22,891 nucleotides of DNA from JAGXTF01 sp038317095 (GTDB lineage: Bacteria; Bacteroidota; Bacteroidia; NS11-12g; UBA955): assembly GCA_038317095.1 (NCBI GenBank), contig JBBQBB010000056.1:1-22891 (forward strand), read 5' to 3'. Both the position numbers and the translations under genes were made by a program. The notes under the pieces were generated by a model. It was given only the letters and a program-made list of their open reading frames with translations. It was not told where the DNA came from and made no database searches. Below, piece by piece: positions 1 through 10,473 of the stretch; position 1 is the stretch's first letter; every line of letters starts with the position of its first letter.

Positions 1-2
1 CT

Positions 3-3000
3 GCCTTAGGCAGAAAAGCTTTTGGCGCAAGGGTGCAAGGTGTCGCGACAAATACATACGATGGTGGTGGGGTAATTAAAGCACCTGTTGAACTTTATGA
101 AAGGTTCTTATTGTCACCGCCTTCAACTTATGCGTATCGCAGGTTTTCTAAAACATTCACAGATAGTTCTGGTTTTTATGAATTTACCAATCAAGACATT
201 TTAAATAAGGATAGCATAAAGGTTTCAATTTTTGGAGCCGGCCATTTATTCAATCCGTCCAGTAAGTTTTTTAAAGCCTCATCTGCCCGCAACTACATCG
301 TAAATTTCGAGGATACAGTAAAAGTTGCACCCTCTGGAAGCAGGACTATCAGCAACCCAATTGCATTTTCTGTTACGCCCAATCCATTAACCCAAAGTAT
401 GGAATTACACTGGAATTCTAATGGTCCTAATTATACTGGTTTTAAAGTATACAGAGGGTTAGAACTTCTTGCTACCGTTTCTGGAATTCAAAGTCGCATA
501 GTTATTGACAAAGGTGGTGCCCCTGGGGTATCTTATATGTATAGGGTCAAATCGTATTGGGAAGATGAACCTGGACATATTGTTGAGTCGCCTTATGCAA
601 TTTATAATGCCACTTGTCCAGATTTGCAAGCTGTAAGCAATGTTGTTTCTACACCCAATAATGATTTTTTAACCTTGAGCTGGAACCATATTAATGATTT
701 GCATACTTATTATGAGATTAAAAGAAATGGAAAGTTAGTGGCTTTGGTAAATACAAAAACCCAAATGTCGTGGAACGATACCATAGGAGTACAAAATAAT
801 TTTTATACTTATCAAATAACCTCGGTATTAATTAAAACCGATGGCATTTATCGCAGCGCTTCTATATCTTTTTCAGCCACTTTTCCGCTTATTCCGCTTA
901 TCTCGGGCATCACTGCGGTTGTTGATAGCAATAATATGATATTATCTTGGAATCCAGGTTCCAATTTCTGCGATTTCTTTAACATATACCGTGATGGTAT
1001 TCGATTAGTCTCCATAAAAGCAATACGTTCCACGGGATTAAAAAATAAGTATTCAGATACTACAGGAAGTCCATTGGTAACGTACCGCTATGAGGTGAGA
1101 CAGGGGTATAACAGAGGAAGCGGTGCCTTCGAGGGCAAACCAGTTTATACAGACCAATTGTTTCCTGCTTTGGCGGGGGTAAAAACCATTCTTGCTAGTC
1201 CACAAAATGGCGCAGATAAAGTTAAAATTACCTGGACTTATCCCTATTTCGCGGGAAAATCTTTTGTGGTTTATAGACGATTAAATGGAACTGGAGCATT
1301 CGAAAATCTTACACCCTCTCCATTGGGCAGATATGTGTTTTCATTTGAAGATCTGACTGGCATTCCTGGAAGCTCTTATGTATATTATGTTGCCGTAAAT
1401 GACAACCGAAATAACCAACCTTTGGTCTCTTGGCAACGCGCTTCAAGTTTGGTTACTTTCCCTTCAATTTCCGCACCCTATTATACCTCTGGTGGCATTT
1501 CAGACCAAAATGTATTATCTACCTATTGGTCTTATGGTTCAACAGATCCATCTGTTTCATTTGAGATATGGGAAAATTCTACTGTGTCAACCTCAGAAAT
1601 AAGAATTATAGGTTGCGCTGGTGGTTCAATACCTGGCTGCGGTTGGACATCAATTTCAAGCCCAGTAACAGCTACTTACACAAGTGTAAGCGGAACCCTT
1701 AGAAATTGGAACAAACTGGATCACACTAACTCAAATAGAACTGTGAGTTATACTCCACCTGCGGTAGCCGGTCTTACTAGTTGCAGCGGAGGTACATGGA
1801 ATGGATATTTTTGCAGTCCTAGTGGCCAAGTTTCTTATACTGATTATTTTTATATAAGGACTGTGAAAAAGGTAAATAGCACAAATTACTTTTCGTCATG
1901 GACTTATATCCCATTAAATCCAAGTACGCCGAGCAGACTAACAGCCAGTGAAATTTCCGGGTTTTCAGCATCGGATGGTGTTTACGACAACAAAGTATAC
2001 CTTAGTTGGACTTCTAGTGTAAACCTGTCAACTGTAAAATCATTTAAAATATATAGAGACAATAGCATTTTGGAATCGGTAGACGCAAATCAAACCGATT
2101 ATTATGACCAAGATCCGCTTCCTGGAAAGAAACATATTTACTCCATTCATATAGATTACTTATCGGGAGGAACCGCTTCTGGTCGCATAGGTAAAAGCGA
2201 TATAGGTTGGAGCACCCCTAATGGAGAAATATCTGGCAAAGTAGTGACCGCTACAGGCAACAACGGCGTACCTAATATTAAAATTGATGCTTCAGCAGTG
2301 GTTGATGGAAATACGTTTCGCTATTCAACCACCACAGATGCTGAGGGTAAATTCAGCTTTTCAGATCCTAATCTTTTGTATTACGGTAAATCTGCAGTTT
2401 ATACTGTAACAGCCAGTTACAATGGCCATGTATTTACCAAACCTTCCCAAACGGTAACTATTGACCTAGCTTCAAACCGCCAGGTTTTGCCTGATTTCTT
2501 AGACCAAACTGCTTACGTTATCACAGGTATTGTTCGGCGCCAAGGTGCCTGCGAATTGGATAGCATTAAAGTGAAAATGGTATCCACATTTAGCAATACC
2601 AGCAATGTTAAATCAGATGTTGCCTATACAAATGCAAGTGGCCGTTATACCTTTAATTTAGATCCGAATGATCCAAATTTGTTTAGTGTAACTATTTCAA
2701 TTAGCGATACCCAGACATTAAGCAATTTGCCAGGTTCTATGCCAGATTATTATAAATTTACAGGTGTTCAAAAGCTTGGCAAATCGTACAAATGGACCAA
2801 AGCTAGTTTTGCTTCGTTTCCTTTTACTACGAACAATGATTTTGAAGACCAAATTACTTATCCGGTAAATTTAATTGTACGCAATACATGCGGCAGTCTG
2901 GGAAATTTTAGGTTCATTGTGGATATAGTAGCGGACAATGGGTGTTTTAGAAAGTCTTATACTACCCAAACCAATGGTCGTTTGCCCTTGCAATATTTGC

Positions 3001-6000
3001 CACCGTATGCCTATAAAATTGTAGTTACCGGGGTAACCCCATCCAATGCAAATTCAAATGTGTTTGTAGATTATCTTAATTGTAGACCCATTACGTTAGA
3101 TCTGCAAACCATACACGAAAATGGCGGCGCAGCTCAAATTTTAAAAGGAACATTCATTGCCAAGGATATTGAAATGATTTACCATAAGTTGCCACAAATT
3201 GCCATAAATGGGGTTTCTACTTATTTGTGCAATGAGCCGAACAATCCAATCCTTTGGAAACAAAATGATTCATTGGCACTGCAACTTCGTGTTACTGAAA
3301 ATCACAACAGCAGCGCATGTGATGTAGACAATGGTTTTTGCGTTATTAAAAATGACGGCGCGGTAAAACAGTTGGATACCGTGTGGCTAAACCCGCTTAC
3401 AAAGAGATTTAATGATTACCGTTTTAGGGTAGGTGATCCTATGAATGTTGCGCCTTTTACAAAACCATTTATTGTTGAATACCATACGGAAAGTGATGGA
3501 TTTTTAGCTGAAAATATAAAAGCAGCTATTATTGACGGTACGGTAGCCCAACAAGGAAGCGATGTAATTGTAACTGCAGAGGATAAAAACCAATTTCAAT
3601 TGCCATTAATGGTGCTGCGCGACCCCCCGGGCGACCAAAGCTATTCTTACATAGAAAAAGGCACTACCCTTACCCGAACGCTGAGTATTTCGGATAAAAA
3701 CTCGGGTTATGGTGGAATTAAATCAGAAAATCAATTTGAAGTATTTGGCATTGGTGCAGAGTTTGATACTGAATTTAAAGCAACGGGTGGATCTGGCAGC
3801 GAAGCGAACTTCAACGTTTCAGTTACTACAAAACAAAGAATACAAACCCCAGAAGACAACAGCGTAATTAATGCAGACAACACAAACTTTTTACTTGGCA
3901 ACAGCAGTGATGTTATTGTTGGGGCAGGCATTGCGCTTAAATATGGTATCAATGAAAGAATAACCGTGGATAATGCTACCTGCAAAATTACCAAAACAAG
4001 TATTGTAAGTATAGCGCCAGAAAAGGTTAAAACTACTTGGGTTTATACAGTAGATCAAATTCGCAAACTGATTGCCGATTATAAGAATGACAGTGTGAAT
4101 GTGAATACGGGTAATTTTGTAATCGCAGGTAAAACCAAAGATCAAACCAAACAAGATTTGCATGCTTTAATTAGGAATTGGGAAAGTGTATTGCGATACC
4201 ATTTGGTAGACAATGTGCCGTATATCGCGTTGTGCAACACAACCAATTACAACAAGTTGCCTGAACCTTTCCGCAGCCAGGCCCAAACTTTTGCTAGGAA
4301 TGGGTATTGCAAAAGCATAGGGGTTTATGCAAAAGATAAAATTACAGGGATTGAATTGTTTAAACCAAACAAGGAAATTAAGTGGACCTCTGAACTGATG
4401 GACAAATACAATAAAGTAGGTACAATTATTCGCAATTTAAGCAGCGACGATTACCAACTTAAGTTTCGCGATGGTTTGGTTTATAGCGAATCTGTTCTGA
4501 ACAATGTAAACTTAAATGATGGCTATAAAGAATTGTATGGACTGGATGCTGAGAACATCACTTTTAGTGGAAATACCAATATTGAAAAATCGGTAACGGT
4601 AGCTAAATCTGAAAGTCGTAGTTATAGCCAATACTGGAGTATTGATTGGGACAACTTTGCCGGTGTTACCTACGACCAAGATTTTAACGTGATAACCTTG
4701 GCTGGTTTTGGTGTTTATGCGGGCTTCATTAAAACCGTTGCTGGAATAAAGGGCAAAACTGGAGCTATATTTGGCTATCAACATGAGTTTGAACGCAGCA
4801 GAGGCAATGAAAAAGTAGAAGAAAGTACAACAGGATATGTGCTTACAGACAATGATGCCGGTGATCAGTTCAGTGTATCCATTTTTAGAGGCAATGACCC
4901 AATGCAAACACCCTATTTTGAGCTTTTGGGTGGTCGTTCAAGCTGCCCACCAGAACCAGGAACCATCTATCGAGATCAGCCATTGATTACCCTAGAAGAT
5001 GTAGACGGTAAATTTTATAACCCTGTACAACGAGACCTAGATCCTAATAAACCATTTGTGCTGCCTTTAAAACTGAGTAACAAAGCACCGGAAATATTTA
5101 ATGAGGAACACTATTTTACTTTTGGCCAGGTGCAAAATTACAATAATTATGGTGCCAAACTTGTGAACCAGGGTGTAACGTTGGGTACAACAGAATTTAG
5201 AATACCTGCTGGCGGTTCTACTTATACTTTTCTAGAGATTACTAGGCCTGCAAACTATTACGATTTAAATGATATTCAAATTTCCATGGCAGCGAGTTGC
5301 CCAAATCTAGCAGCACCAGATAATTATACTGCAGATGACCAGGCCCTTGAAATTTATTTCCGCCATCCTTGCAGTGAAGTTACCATTCTGTCTCCCCAAG
5401 ATGCGTGGGTAATTAAAAAAGCGAGCAACCTAACTAGCTCTGATACCGCGGAAGCCTTGGTTATTAAAGTAGGTGATTATGAAGTAGAGAATCCGTTGTT
5501 GGAGAGTGTAACCTTGCAATATAGCCGCATTGGTTCTGGATCAAATAACCCTTGGAAAGATATTGTTAACCTGAAAAAGGATGCACTGAAAGCCTACTTC
5601 TTGGAGAATAAGCTTACCTATAAAACACCTGTGTATCCTTACACGTGGAATATTCGAGGCAATAGTTCAATTATAGATGGGGAGTACCAAATCCGAGCCA
5701 AAGCTAATTGTGGAACATCGGGCTTCAACTTATCCAAATCCATTTCAGGAATCATCAATAGAAGCAGCGTGAGTATGATTGGTATTCCCGAACCTTCAGA
5801 CGGAATTCTAAGTTTGGGTGACAAAATATCTGTGAATTTTACAAATGAAATATTGCCTGATACTTCTGGCATGTCCTACAAATTTGTTTACGCCAATGAT
5901 ACAACCAAAGTAATTCCTGCAACAGCGTTAATTTCAGACAAGTTGATTACCTTTAAATTGCAACCAACGCTGGATGTCCTAGATGGTGTTACAATTCGTG

Positions 6001-7907
6001 CTAGTCTTAATGGGGTAAAAGATTTGAATGAGAATCTTCAAGATCAACCCATTGTTTGGACATTTATGGTTATAAACAATCCATTGTATTGGAATCCGTT
6101 GGCCTTGAATTTGGAAGTTTATGCTGGCACCAAACCTAAGGTAAACGTAAATCTTGTAAACTCAAAAGAAGGCCCTTATACTGCTATACTTTCAATGAAA
6201 TCGGGATTAAATATCCAATTGGCATCTCCTTCCAATGCAGTTGTACCTGCAAACAACCAAGTCACCGTATCGTTCAATATCAATGCTACCTCGCTTACCC
6301 CAGGCATGTATTACGACACGGCATATGCGGCAGTCACTGCGGGAACTTTTAAGGTATTGAAATTCCCAATTGGTGTTAAAGTTTTACCAAAACCTGTGAA
6401 TTGGACAATAGATAGGAGTAAATTTTCTGGCAATTCTACAATTGTATGCAATTATATCTTAGATAGTTCGGGCTTTGTTTCAAAAGATACCTTGGATAAA
6501 ATTGCTGCTTTTATAAACGGCGAATTAAGAGGTGTTGCAAACGTTGTTAAAACGGGCCAATATTTCTGCGCATATTTAAATGTGTCAGGTTCAGAATCAG
6601 ACAACGGCAAAAAGGTTAATTTTTATATTTGGAATGCTGCTACTGGTATTGAATATGGAGCTAATGCCCGCAGCACAATAACGTATTTAAATAACGATTG
6701 GAAAGGCACTACACCCGATCCTAGAATATTGGATGTTATTACTTCTAAAGATTTAGTTCGTTATATAAAATTGAAGGCTGGGTGGAACAACCTTGCATTT
6801 AATACTGTTATCAAAGACATGAGCATTGGTAGTGTGTTAAAAGGCCTTCGCGCTTCCGAAGGTGATATGCTCAAAACTTTAAACGCTTCTGCCCATTATA
6901 GCCAAGGCGCTGGTGCATGGATTGCACTAGATAACTCGGTCGCTACAATTAATACAGACAATGGCTATATGCTGTACCTTTCTAAAGCCGATAGTATGAG
7001 AGTTACGGGCGTTGCTGCTGTGCTGAACACAGTACAATTAAACCCAGGATGGAATTTAATTGGCAACCCCTACCAGAATAATATTCTACTAAATACGGCA
7101 TTGCACGGAGCAGGTATCAGTCATTTGGCCAAAATTAAAAATGACAATCAAGCAGCTGATTATGATAGCGTTTCTGGCAAATGGTCTGGATTTACAAACA
7201 TGCAAACTAATTCAAGCTATATGTTAAAAAATGGAAAGATAGGTTTGGTTGCCTATCGCAGAGGTTTGGATTTAAACTGCAGTCAACTTGAGCAACGTTC
7301 GTATGAAGAAAATATGGTTTTTCTAGCAACTGTAAAATTGGATGGGATTATCGCAAATTCTGCCGATATTTATGTGCGCGCTTTCAGCGGAGCCGATTGC
7401 CGAGGTACTGGCAAGTTGCAATATGTTCCACAATTGGGCCAATACATGATGGATTTATTTGTCTACAGCAATAAGCCTGGTGAAATTATCAAATTTAAAA
7501 TTTACAATTCAGCAACGAATATTTGGTATGACGTGCCAGATAGTTTGCCTGTAAAAACAGATTGGATCTATGGCATACCATCCAGCCCCTACGTTTTTTC
7601 AAACCGCAGTGATGTGGCGAGTAATGGAAAAGCTGTAGGTATAAAATTGCAAGAGAATTTGCGCGTAATGCCTAATCCGTTTAGTGAGAATTTCACCGTA
7701 CAGTTTGACTTGGCCAGCAGCGCAAATTGTGTCATTAAATTATTTGATGTTACAGGAAAAGAAATTTTAGTTAAAACGGAGAAGTGCAAAAAGGGATTCA
7801 ATACATTTGAAATGGGCGCGGCTAATTTGAATTTAATGCCAGGTGTCTATTATTTAGAAGTTACTGGAGCCAACCAAAGAGGCGTATATAAACTAATCAA
7901 ATTGTAA
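3..7907 (+). CDS. Giant secreted multidomain protein with T9SS sorting domain (C-terminal part; start lies outside the window)
   Basis: The frame is open to the left edge, so the GTG at 33 is not a credible start and the protein is longer than the roughly 2,630 residues visible. Counting from that GTG, I see a carboxypeptidase-regulatory-like beta fold at about 1-100. About six fibronectin-III-like modules follow between 108 and 730, each with a 'LSW' or 'LHW' strand and a 'YxIYRDG/VYRG' strand. Two more CarboxypepD_reg/SdrD-like modules lie at about 731-823 and 828-943. A long unassigned centre contains a 'TDNDAGDQFSV' and 'SSCPPEPGT' segment (about 1603-1645). An SbsA-like Ig module lies at about 1905-2010, and two related modules near 2130-2225 and 2425-2510 flank two 'GWN' segments. 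The last 80 residues ('VMPNPF', 'DVTGKEI', 'GVYYLEV') are a type A T9SS sorting domain, so export through the type IX system and surface attachment or release are expected. No enzyme domain was recognised; an adhesin or surface-structure role is inference. Confidence 0.9.
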   Translation, partial: ALGRKAFGARVQGVATNTYDGGGVIKAPVELYERFLLSPPSTYAYRRFSKTFTDSSGFYEFTNQDILNKDSIKVSIFGAGHLFNPSSKFFKASSARNYIVNFEDTVKVAPSGSRTISNPIAFSVTPNPLTQSMELHWNSNGPNYTGFKVYRGLELLATVSGIQSRIVIDKGGAPGVSYMYRVKSYWEDEPGHIVESPYAIYNATCPDLQAVSNVVSTPNNDFLTLSWNHINDLHTYYEIKRNGKLVALVNTKTQMSWNDTIGVQNNFYTYQITSVLIKTDGIYRSASISFSATFPLIPLISGITAVVDSNNMILSWNPGSNFCDFFNIYRDGIRLVSIKAIRSTGLKNKYSDTTGSPLVTYRYEVRQGYNRGSGAFEGKPVYTDQLFPALAGVKTILASPQNGADKVKITWTYPYFAGKSFVVYRRLNGTGAFENLTPSPLGRYVFSFEDLTGIPGSSYVYYVAVNDNRNNQPLVSWQRASSLVTFPSISAPYYTSGGISDQNVLSTYWSYGSTDPSVSFEIWENSTVSTSEIRIIGCAGGSIPGCGWTSISSPVTATYTSVSGTLRNWNKLDHTNSNRTVSYTPPAVAGLTSCSGGTWNGYFCSPSGQVSYTDYFYIRTVKKVNSTNYFSSWTYIPLNPSTPSRLTASEISGFSASDGVYDNKVYLSWTSSVNLSTVKSFKIYRDNSILESVDANQTDYYDQDPLPGKKHIYSIHIDYLSGGTASGRIGKSDIGWSTPNGEISGKVVTATGNNGVPNIKIDASAVVDGNTFRYSTTTDAEGKFSFSDPNLLYYGKSAVYTVTASYNGHVFTKPSQTVTIDLASNRQVLPDFLDQTAYVITGIVRRQGACELDSIKVKMVSTFSNTSNVKSDVAYTNASGRYTFNLDPNDPNLFSVTISISDTQTLSNLPGSMPDYYKFTGVQKLGKSYKWTKASFASFPFTTNNDFEDQITYPVNLIVRNTCGSLGNFRFIVDIVADNGCFRKSYTTQTNGRLPLQYLPPYAYKIVVTGVTPSNANSNVFVDYLNCRPITLDLQTIHENGGAAQILKGTFIAKDIEMIYHKLPQIAINGVSTYLCNEPNNPILWKQNDSLALQLRVTENHNSSACDVDNGFCVIKNDGAVKQLDTVWLNPLTKRFNDYRFRVGDPMNVAPFTKPFIVEYHTESDGFLAENIKAAIIDGTVAQQGSDVIVTAEDKNQFQLPLMVLRDPPGDQSYSYIEKGTTLTRTLSISDKNSGYGGIKSENQFEVFGIGAEFDTEFKATGGSGSEANFNVSVTTKQRIQTPEDNSVINADNTNFLLGNSSDVIVGAGIALKYGINERITVDNATCKITKTSIVSIAPEKVKTTWVYTVDQIRKLIADYKNDSVNVNTGNFVIAGKTKDQTKQDLHALIRNWESVLRYHLVDNVPYIALCNTTNYNKLPEPFRSQAQTFARNGYCKSIGVYAKDKITGIELFKPNKEIKWTSELMDKYNKVGTIIRNLSSDDYQLKFRDGLVYSESVLNNVNLNDGYKELYGLDAENITFSGNTNIEKSVTVAKSESRSYSQYWSIDWDNFAGVTYDQDFNVITLAGFGVYAGFIKTVAGIKGKTGAIFGYQHEFERSRGNEKVEESTTGYVLTDNDAGDQFSVSIFRGNDPMQTPYFELLGGRSSCPPEPGTIYRDQPLITLEDVDGKFYNPVQRDLDPNKPFVLPLKLSNKAPEIFNEEHYFTFGQVQNYNNYGAKLVNQGVTLGTTEFRIPAGGSTYTFLEITRPANYYDLNDIQISMAASCPNLAAPDNYTADDQALEIYFRHPCSEVTILSPQDAWVIKKASNLTSSDTAEALVIKVGDYEVENPLLESVTLQYSRIGSGSNNPWKDIVNLKKDALKAYFLENKLTYKTPVYPYTWNIRGNSSIIDGEYQIRAKANCGTSGFNLSKSISGIINRSSVSMIGIPEPSDGILSLGDKISVNFTNEILPDTSGMSYKFVYANDTTKVIPATALISDKLITFKLQPTLDVLDGVTIRASLNGVKDLNENLQDQPIVWTFMVINNPLYWNPLALNLEVYAGTKPKVNVNLVNSKEGPYTAILSMKSGLNIQLASPSNAVVPANNQVTVSFNINATSLTPGMYYDTAYAAVTAGTFKVLKFPIGVKVLPKPVNWTIDRSKFSGNSTIVCNYILDSSGFVSKDTLDKIAAFINGELRGVANVVKTGQYFCAYLNVSGSESDNGKKVNFYIWNAATGIEYGANARSTITYLNNDWKGTTPDPRILDVITSKDLVRYIKLKAGWNNLAFNTVIKDMSIGSVLKGLRASEGDMLKTLNASAHYSQGAGAWIALDNSVATINTDNGYMLYLSKADSMRVTGVAAVLNTVQLNPGWNLIGNPYQNNILLNTALHGAGISHLAKIKNDNQAADYDSVSGKWSGFTNMQTNSSYMLKNGKIGLVAYRRGLDLNCSQLEQRSYEENMVFLATVKLDGIIANSADIYVRAFSGADCRGTGKLQYVPQLGQYMMDLFVYSNKPGEIIKFKIYNSATNIWYDVPDSLPVKTDWIYGIPSSPYVFSNRSDVASNGKAVGIKLQENLRVMPNPFSENFTVQFDLASSANCVIKLFDVTGKEILVKTEKCKKGFNTFEMGAANLNLMPGVYYLEVTGANQRGVYKLIKL

Positions 7908-7923
7908 TTACTATTGTATAAAT

Positions 7924-7955
7924 AAAAACAGCCGCAGTTTACTGTGGCTGTTTTT
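7924..7955. terminator. Bidirectional intrinsic terminator between convergent genes
   Basis: A 14-bp stem (7924-7937 with 7942-7955, one G-U pair on the + strand) closes a TTTA loop. It is A-rich on the left arm and T-rich on the right, so each strand ends in a U-tract. It starts 17 nt after the stop of the giant gene and lies downstream of the convergent menA-menC-rsmF operon. Confidence 0.85.
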
Positions 7956-7960
7956 ATTTA

Positions 7961-7980
7961 CTGCGTTATATATAATGCAG
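7961..7980. repeat. 20-bp imperfect palindrome next to the terminator
   Basis: CTGCGTTATA/TATAATGCAG is self-complementary over 10 bp with a single G-T mismatch. It directly follows the terminator hairpin, within the gap between two converging genes. It has no U-tract. A protein site, a cruciform or a relic are all possible; the function is unknown. Confidence 0.4.
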
Positions 7981-8040
7981 CATAACCAGGTTTTTGGACG
8001 GGTTTGTTCATACGTGTACAATGAACCCATTTATACCAAA

Positions 8041-9453
8041 TTATGGAATAGGATAAAGTGTGTTTCTGGCGAAGGACGGTGAAATTAAATCACAGCCAAG
8101 GATGGTTTCTGTCTGCAGCCCTTCTTTGCGTATCCGCCATTCCATGGGCCACTGGTTGTTCCATTGGTGTTTCACTCCATTGACCAAGCCCATGGGAATA
8201 TTGTTCCAAACAACCAAGTACATGCCTTCTTTTTTATCTGGATTGGAAACTGCTTCCCTTCGATAAAACCGTAGAATTTGATCGTCATTAAATGAAATAT
8301 TAGGCAAAGCATCTTTTTTTAATAAATGCGATAGAGCTAGTTGCGTATCTGGTTTTAAACCTTTGTCAAAACATCGCCCCAATGTGGTTCCTGGTGAATA
8401 CAACGCGGGCAATTTTGCGATAAGTTCTGAAATAAGATTTGTATCTTTATTGCCAATAAAAAACAATTCTTTTTGCCATTCAAAAACGGTTACGGGTAAT
8501 TGAAATAAGTGATCAAATGATTTTGTTTCATTGATTTTGGGTATGCGTTTTAATTCGTGTTTGTTTTGTGAACTTATTTTTTTAAGTACGCAAAAGAAAA
8601 AGCCTTCTCCTATGGTTCGGTGAGGCATTAAGCGGTACATGCCCGGTTTGTTTTCATAAAAATTCCATTCGATAGGAAATGGAAAAGGAACAATTTCTGC
8701 ACCCAATTCACGCACAATCCAATCCAGGTTTTCTTCGTTTTCTTTTATATTATAAGTGCATGTGCTATAAATAAAATAGCCACCTTCTGCCAACGAAGGC
8801 CATATATCTCCCGCAATTCTTTTTTGCCTATCGCAGCAAATATTTACGTTGCTTTCAGACCATTCTTGCACCGCATTTGGGTCTTTTCTAAACATGCCTT
8901 CTCCGCTGCAAGGCATATCTGCCACAATGAGATTAAAAAGCCCTTCGCAATTGCCCAATTGCCTAGAATCCGCGCGGGTAATCAAGTGGTTTGCCATGCC
9001 CCATTTGCTTAAATTTTCATGTAAAATGGGTGTGCGGCTATGGATAACTTCATTGGCCACCAAAATGTCTTCAGGTCTTAATATAGAAGCCAAATGTGTG
9101 CTTTTGCCGCCGGGTGCAGCGCATAAATCCAAAACAACAGCCTGCTCGCTTATTTTTTCCAAAAGCATTTCTGCAACCTTGCCAATAACCATGCTGTTTG
9201 CCTCTTGCACATAATATTGGCCGCTATGAAAAGCAGGGTCGGAAACAAAGGAAGGTCTATTTTTTAGTACGTAACCATTTGTGGTATGTGGTATTTTTTC
9301 GCCCAACCATTCGTCTGCAATGAAAATATGGTTTTTGGTGTTGATTCGAATACTTGTATTTGCAGCCAAGTTAAAACTATCCATCAACCCATTCACTTCA
9401 TTCTGAGGCAGGGATTGATTTAGCAGGGTTTCAAATCCTTTTGGAAATTCCAT
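8041..9453 (-). CDS. rsmF: RNA cytosine-C5 methyltransferase, RsmF/NOL1-NOP2-Sun family
   Basis: This is a SAM-dependent 5-methylcytosine methyltransferase of 470 residues, close to E. coli RsmF (16S rRNA C1407) in length. Visible motifs: motif I 'LDLCAAPGGKSTHLA' at 108-122; motif IV 'DMPCSGEG' with Cys182, the conserved Cys that releases the product; motif VI 'YSTCTYN' with Cys232, the catalytic nucleophile in this family. An N-terminal NOL1-like segment precedes them, and the C-terminal ~170 residues fit the RsmF-type PUA-like extension. The ATG at 9453 lies 6 nt after the menC stop, so it is the last gene of the menA-menC operon. The exact rRNA or tRNA target cannot be read from the sequence; the rsmF name is by family resemblance. 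Confidence 0.88.
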   Translation of the reverse strand: MEFPKGFETLLNQSLPQNEVNGLMDSFNLAANTSIRINTKNHIFIADEWLGEKIPHTTNGYVLKNRPSFVSDPAFHSGQYYVQEANSMVIGKVAEMLLEKISEQAVVLDLCAAPGGKSTHLASILRPEDILVANEVIHSRTPILHENLSKWGMANHLITRADSRQLGNCEGLFNLIVADMPCSGEGMFRKDPNAVQEWSESNVNICCDRQKRIAGDIWPSLAEGGYFIYSTCTYNIKENEENLDWIVRELGAEIVPFPFPIEWNFYENKPGMYRLMPHRTIGEGFFFCVLKKISSQNKHELKRIPKINETKSFDHLFQLPVTVFEWQKELFFIGNKDTNLISELIAKLPALYSPGTTLGRCFDKGLKPDTQLALSHLLKKDALPNISFNDDQILRFYRREAVSNPDKKEGMYLVVWNNIPMGLVNGVKHQWNNQWPMEWRIRKEGLQTETILGCDLISPSFARNTLYPIP

Positions 9454-9459
9454 GTATTT

Positions 9460-10473
9460 TTAATTAACAAACCACAATTGCTCACCTATAATTTCCAATT
9501 CTGCTGGAAAATTATTTTTGAAAAGCATTCCTGTGCCTAAGCCTTGGTGCATTTTGTTGTTTTTGGTTGCAACCCACTGCGCTATATTACTAAGGCCAAT
9601 ATTGCCTTCCAGCGCAGAGGTGGCCCACCATCCAACTTGGTTTAATTCGGCATATTTTATCCACGTATCGCAGTTAGAAAATCCGCCCAGTAGCGTGGGT
9701 TTTAAAATTATATAATGCGGTTTTGTGGTTTTAAAAAGGGCAGCAATATTGTTTTTTTGCACACCAATAAGTTCTTCATCCAATGCGATTTTAATTGTAC
9801 TTTTTGCACATATTTCGCCCATGTGTTCTGGGTTTCCCGCTTTAATGGGTTGTTCTATACTGTGAATATCAAACCGCGAAAAATCTTTGATTTGTGCGAG
9901 TGAATCCCCTGGTAAAAAAGCCCCGTTGGCATCCAATCGAATTTCCAATTTGGAGCCAGCATATTTCTTTCTTATCTTTTCAATTAGCACGCATTCTGCA
10001 TCATGATCTAATGCGCCTATTTTAAATTTAATGCACCGAAAACCAGATTCGTATTTTTGAATCGCTTCTTCCATCATGGCCTCTGCATCTGCCATCCACA
10101 CCAAACCATTGATAGGAATACTGCTTGTTTTTTGTGTAAATGGGGTATTAAAAATGATTCCATTTTTGTTCAATTCTAAATCCAATAATGCACATTCAAT
10201 CCCTAATTTTAGTGCGGGTAAATAGTCCAAGGAATTTATAATTTCTTTCAACAAAACACCATTGGATAGGTCATTGTTTATATTCAGTATTTCCAATTCA
10301 AAATCTGCATTGGCATCCATACTTAAATCGGGAAGTGGAGATACCTCACCTTTTCCTTCTTTGTCGGCGTCGTGCAGGGTTATTAGCCATGACGGTTTGG
10401 ATACATAATCACCGCGGCTGGTGCGCGCGGGCTTTACAAATTCGAGTATGTGTTTATGAATCTGAAAATACAT
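9460..10473 (-). CDS. menC: o-Succinylbenzoate synthase (MenC), enolase superfamily
   Basis: It dehydrates SHCHC to o-succinylbenzoate in menaquinone synthesis. The enolase-superfamily MLE-type barrel residues are all visible (numbering from the chosen start): 'KFK' with Lys149 and Lys151; metal ligands Asp181 in 'RLDANG', Glu207 in 'SIEQP' and Asp232 in 'ALDEE'; Lys258 in 'ILKPTLLGG'. The start chosen is the ATG at 10473 (337 aa), because its A overlaps the last A of the menA TAA stop ('TAATG'), a typical coupling arrangement. An upstream in-frame ATG at 10503 would add ten residues, hydrophobic in part, that lie inside menA. The gene is co-transcribed with menA upstream and the RNA methyltransferase downstream. 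Confidence 0.93.
   Translation of the reverse strand: MYFQIHKHILEFVKPARTSRGDYVSKPSWLITLHDADKEGKGEVSPLPDLSMDANADFELEILNINNDLSNGVLLKEIINSLDYLPALKLGIECALLDLELNKNGIIFNTPFTQKTSSIPINGLVWMADAEAMMEEAIQKYESGFRCIKFKIGALDHDAECVLIEKIRKKYAGSKLEIRLDANGAFLPGDSLAQIKDFSRFDIHSIEQPIKAGNPEHMGEICAKSTIKIALDEELIGVQKNNIAALFKTTKPHYIILKPTLLGGFSNCDTWIKYAELNQVGWWATSALEGNIGLSNIAQWVATKNNKMHQGLGTGMLFKNNFPAELEIIGEQLWFVN

Noticed and set aside
7981..8040. Possible second terminator hairpin (GTTCAT/ATGAAC) for the rsmF-like gene
   Set aside because: The stem is only 6 bp with a long loop and no U-tract, and the strong bidirectional terminator at 7924-7955 suffices.
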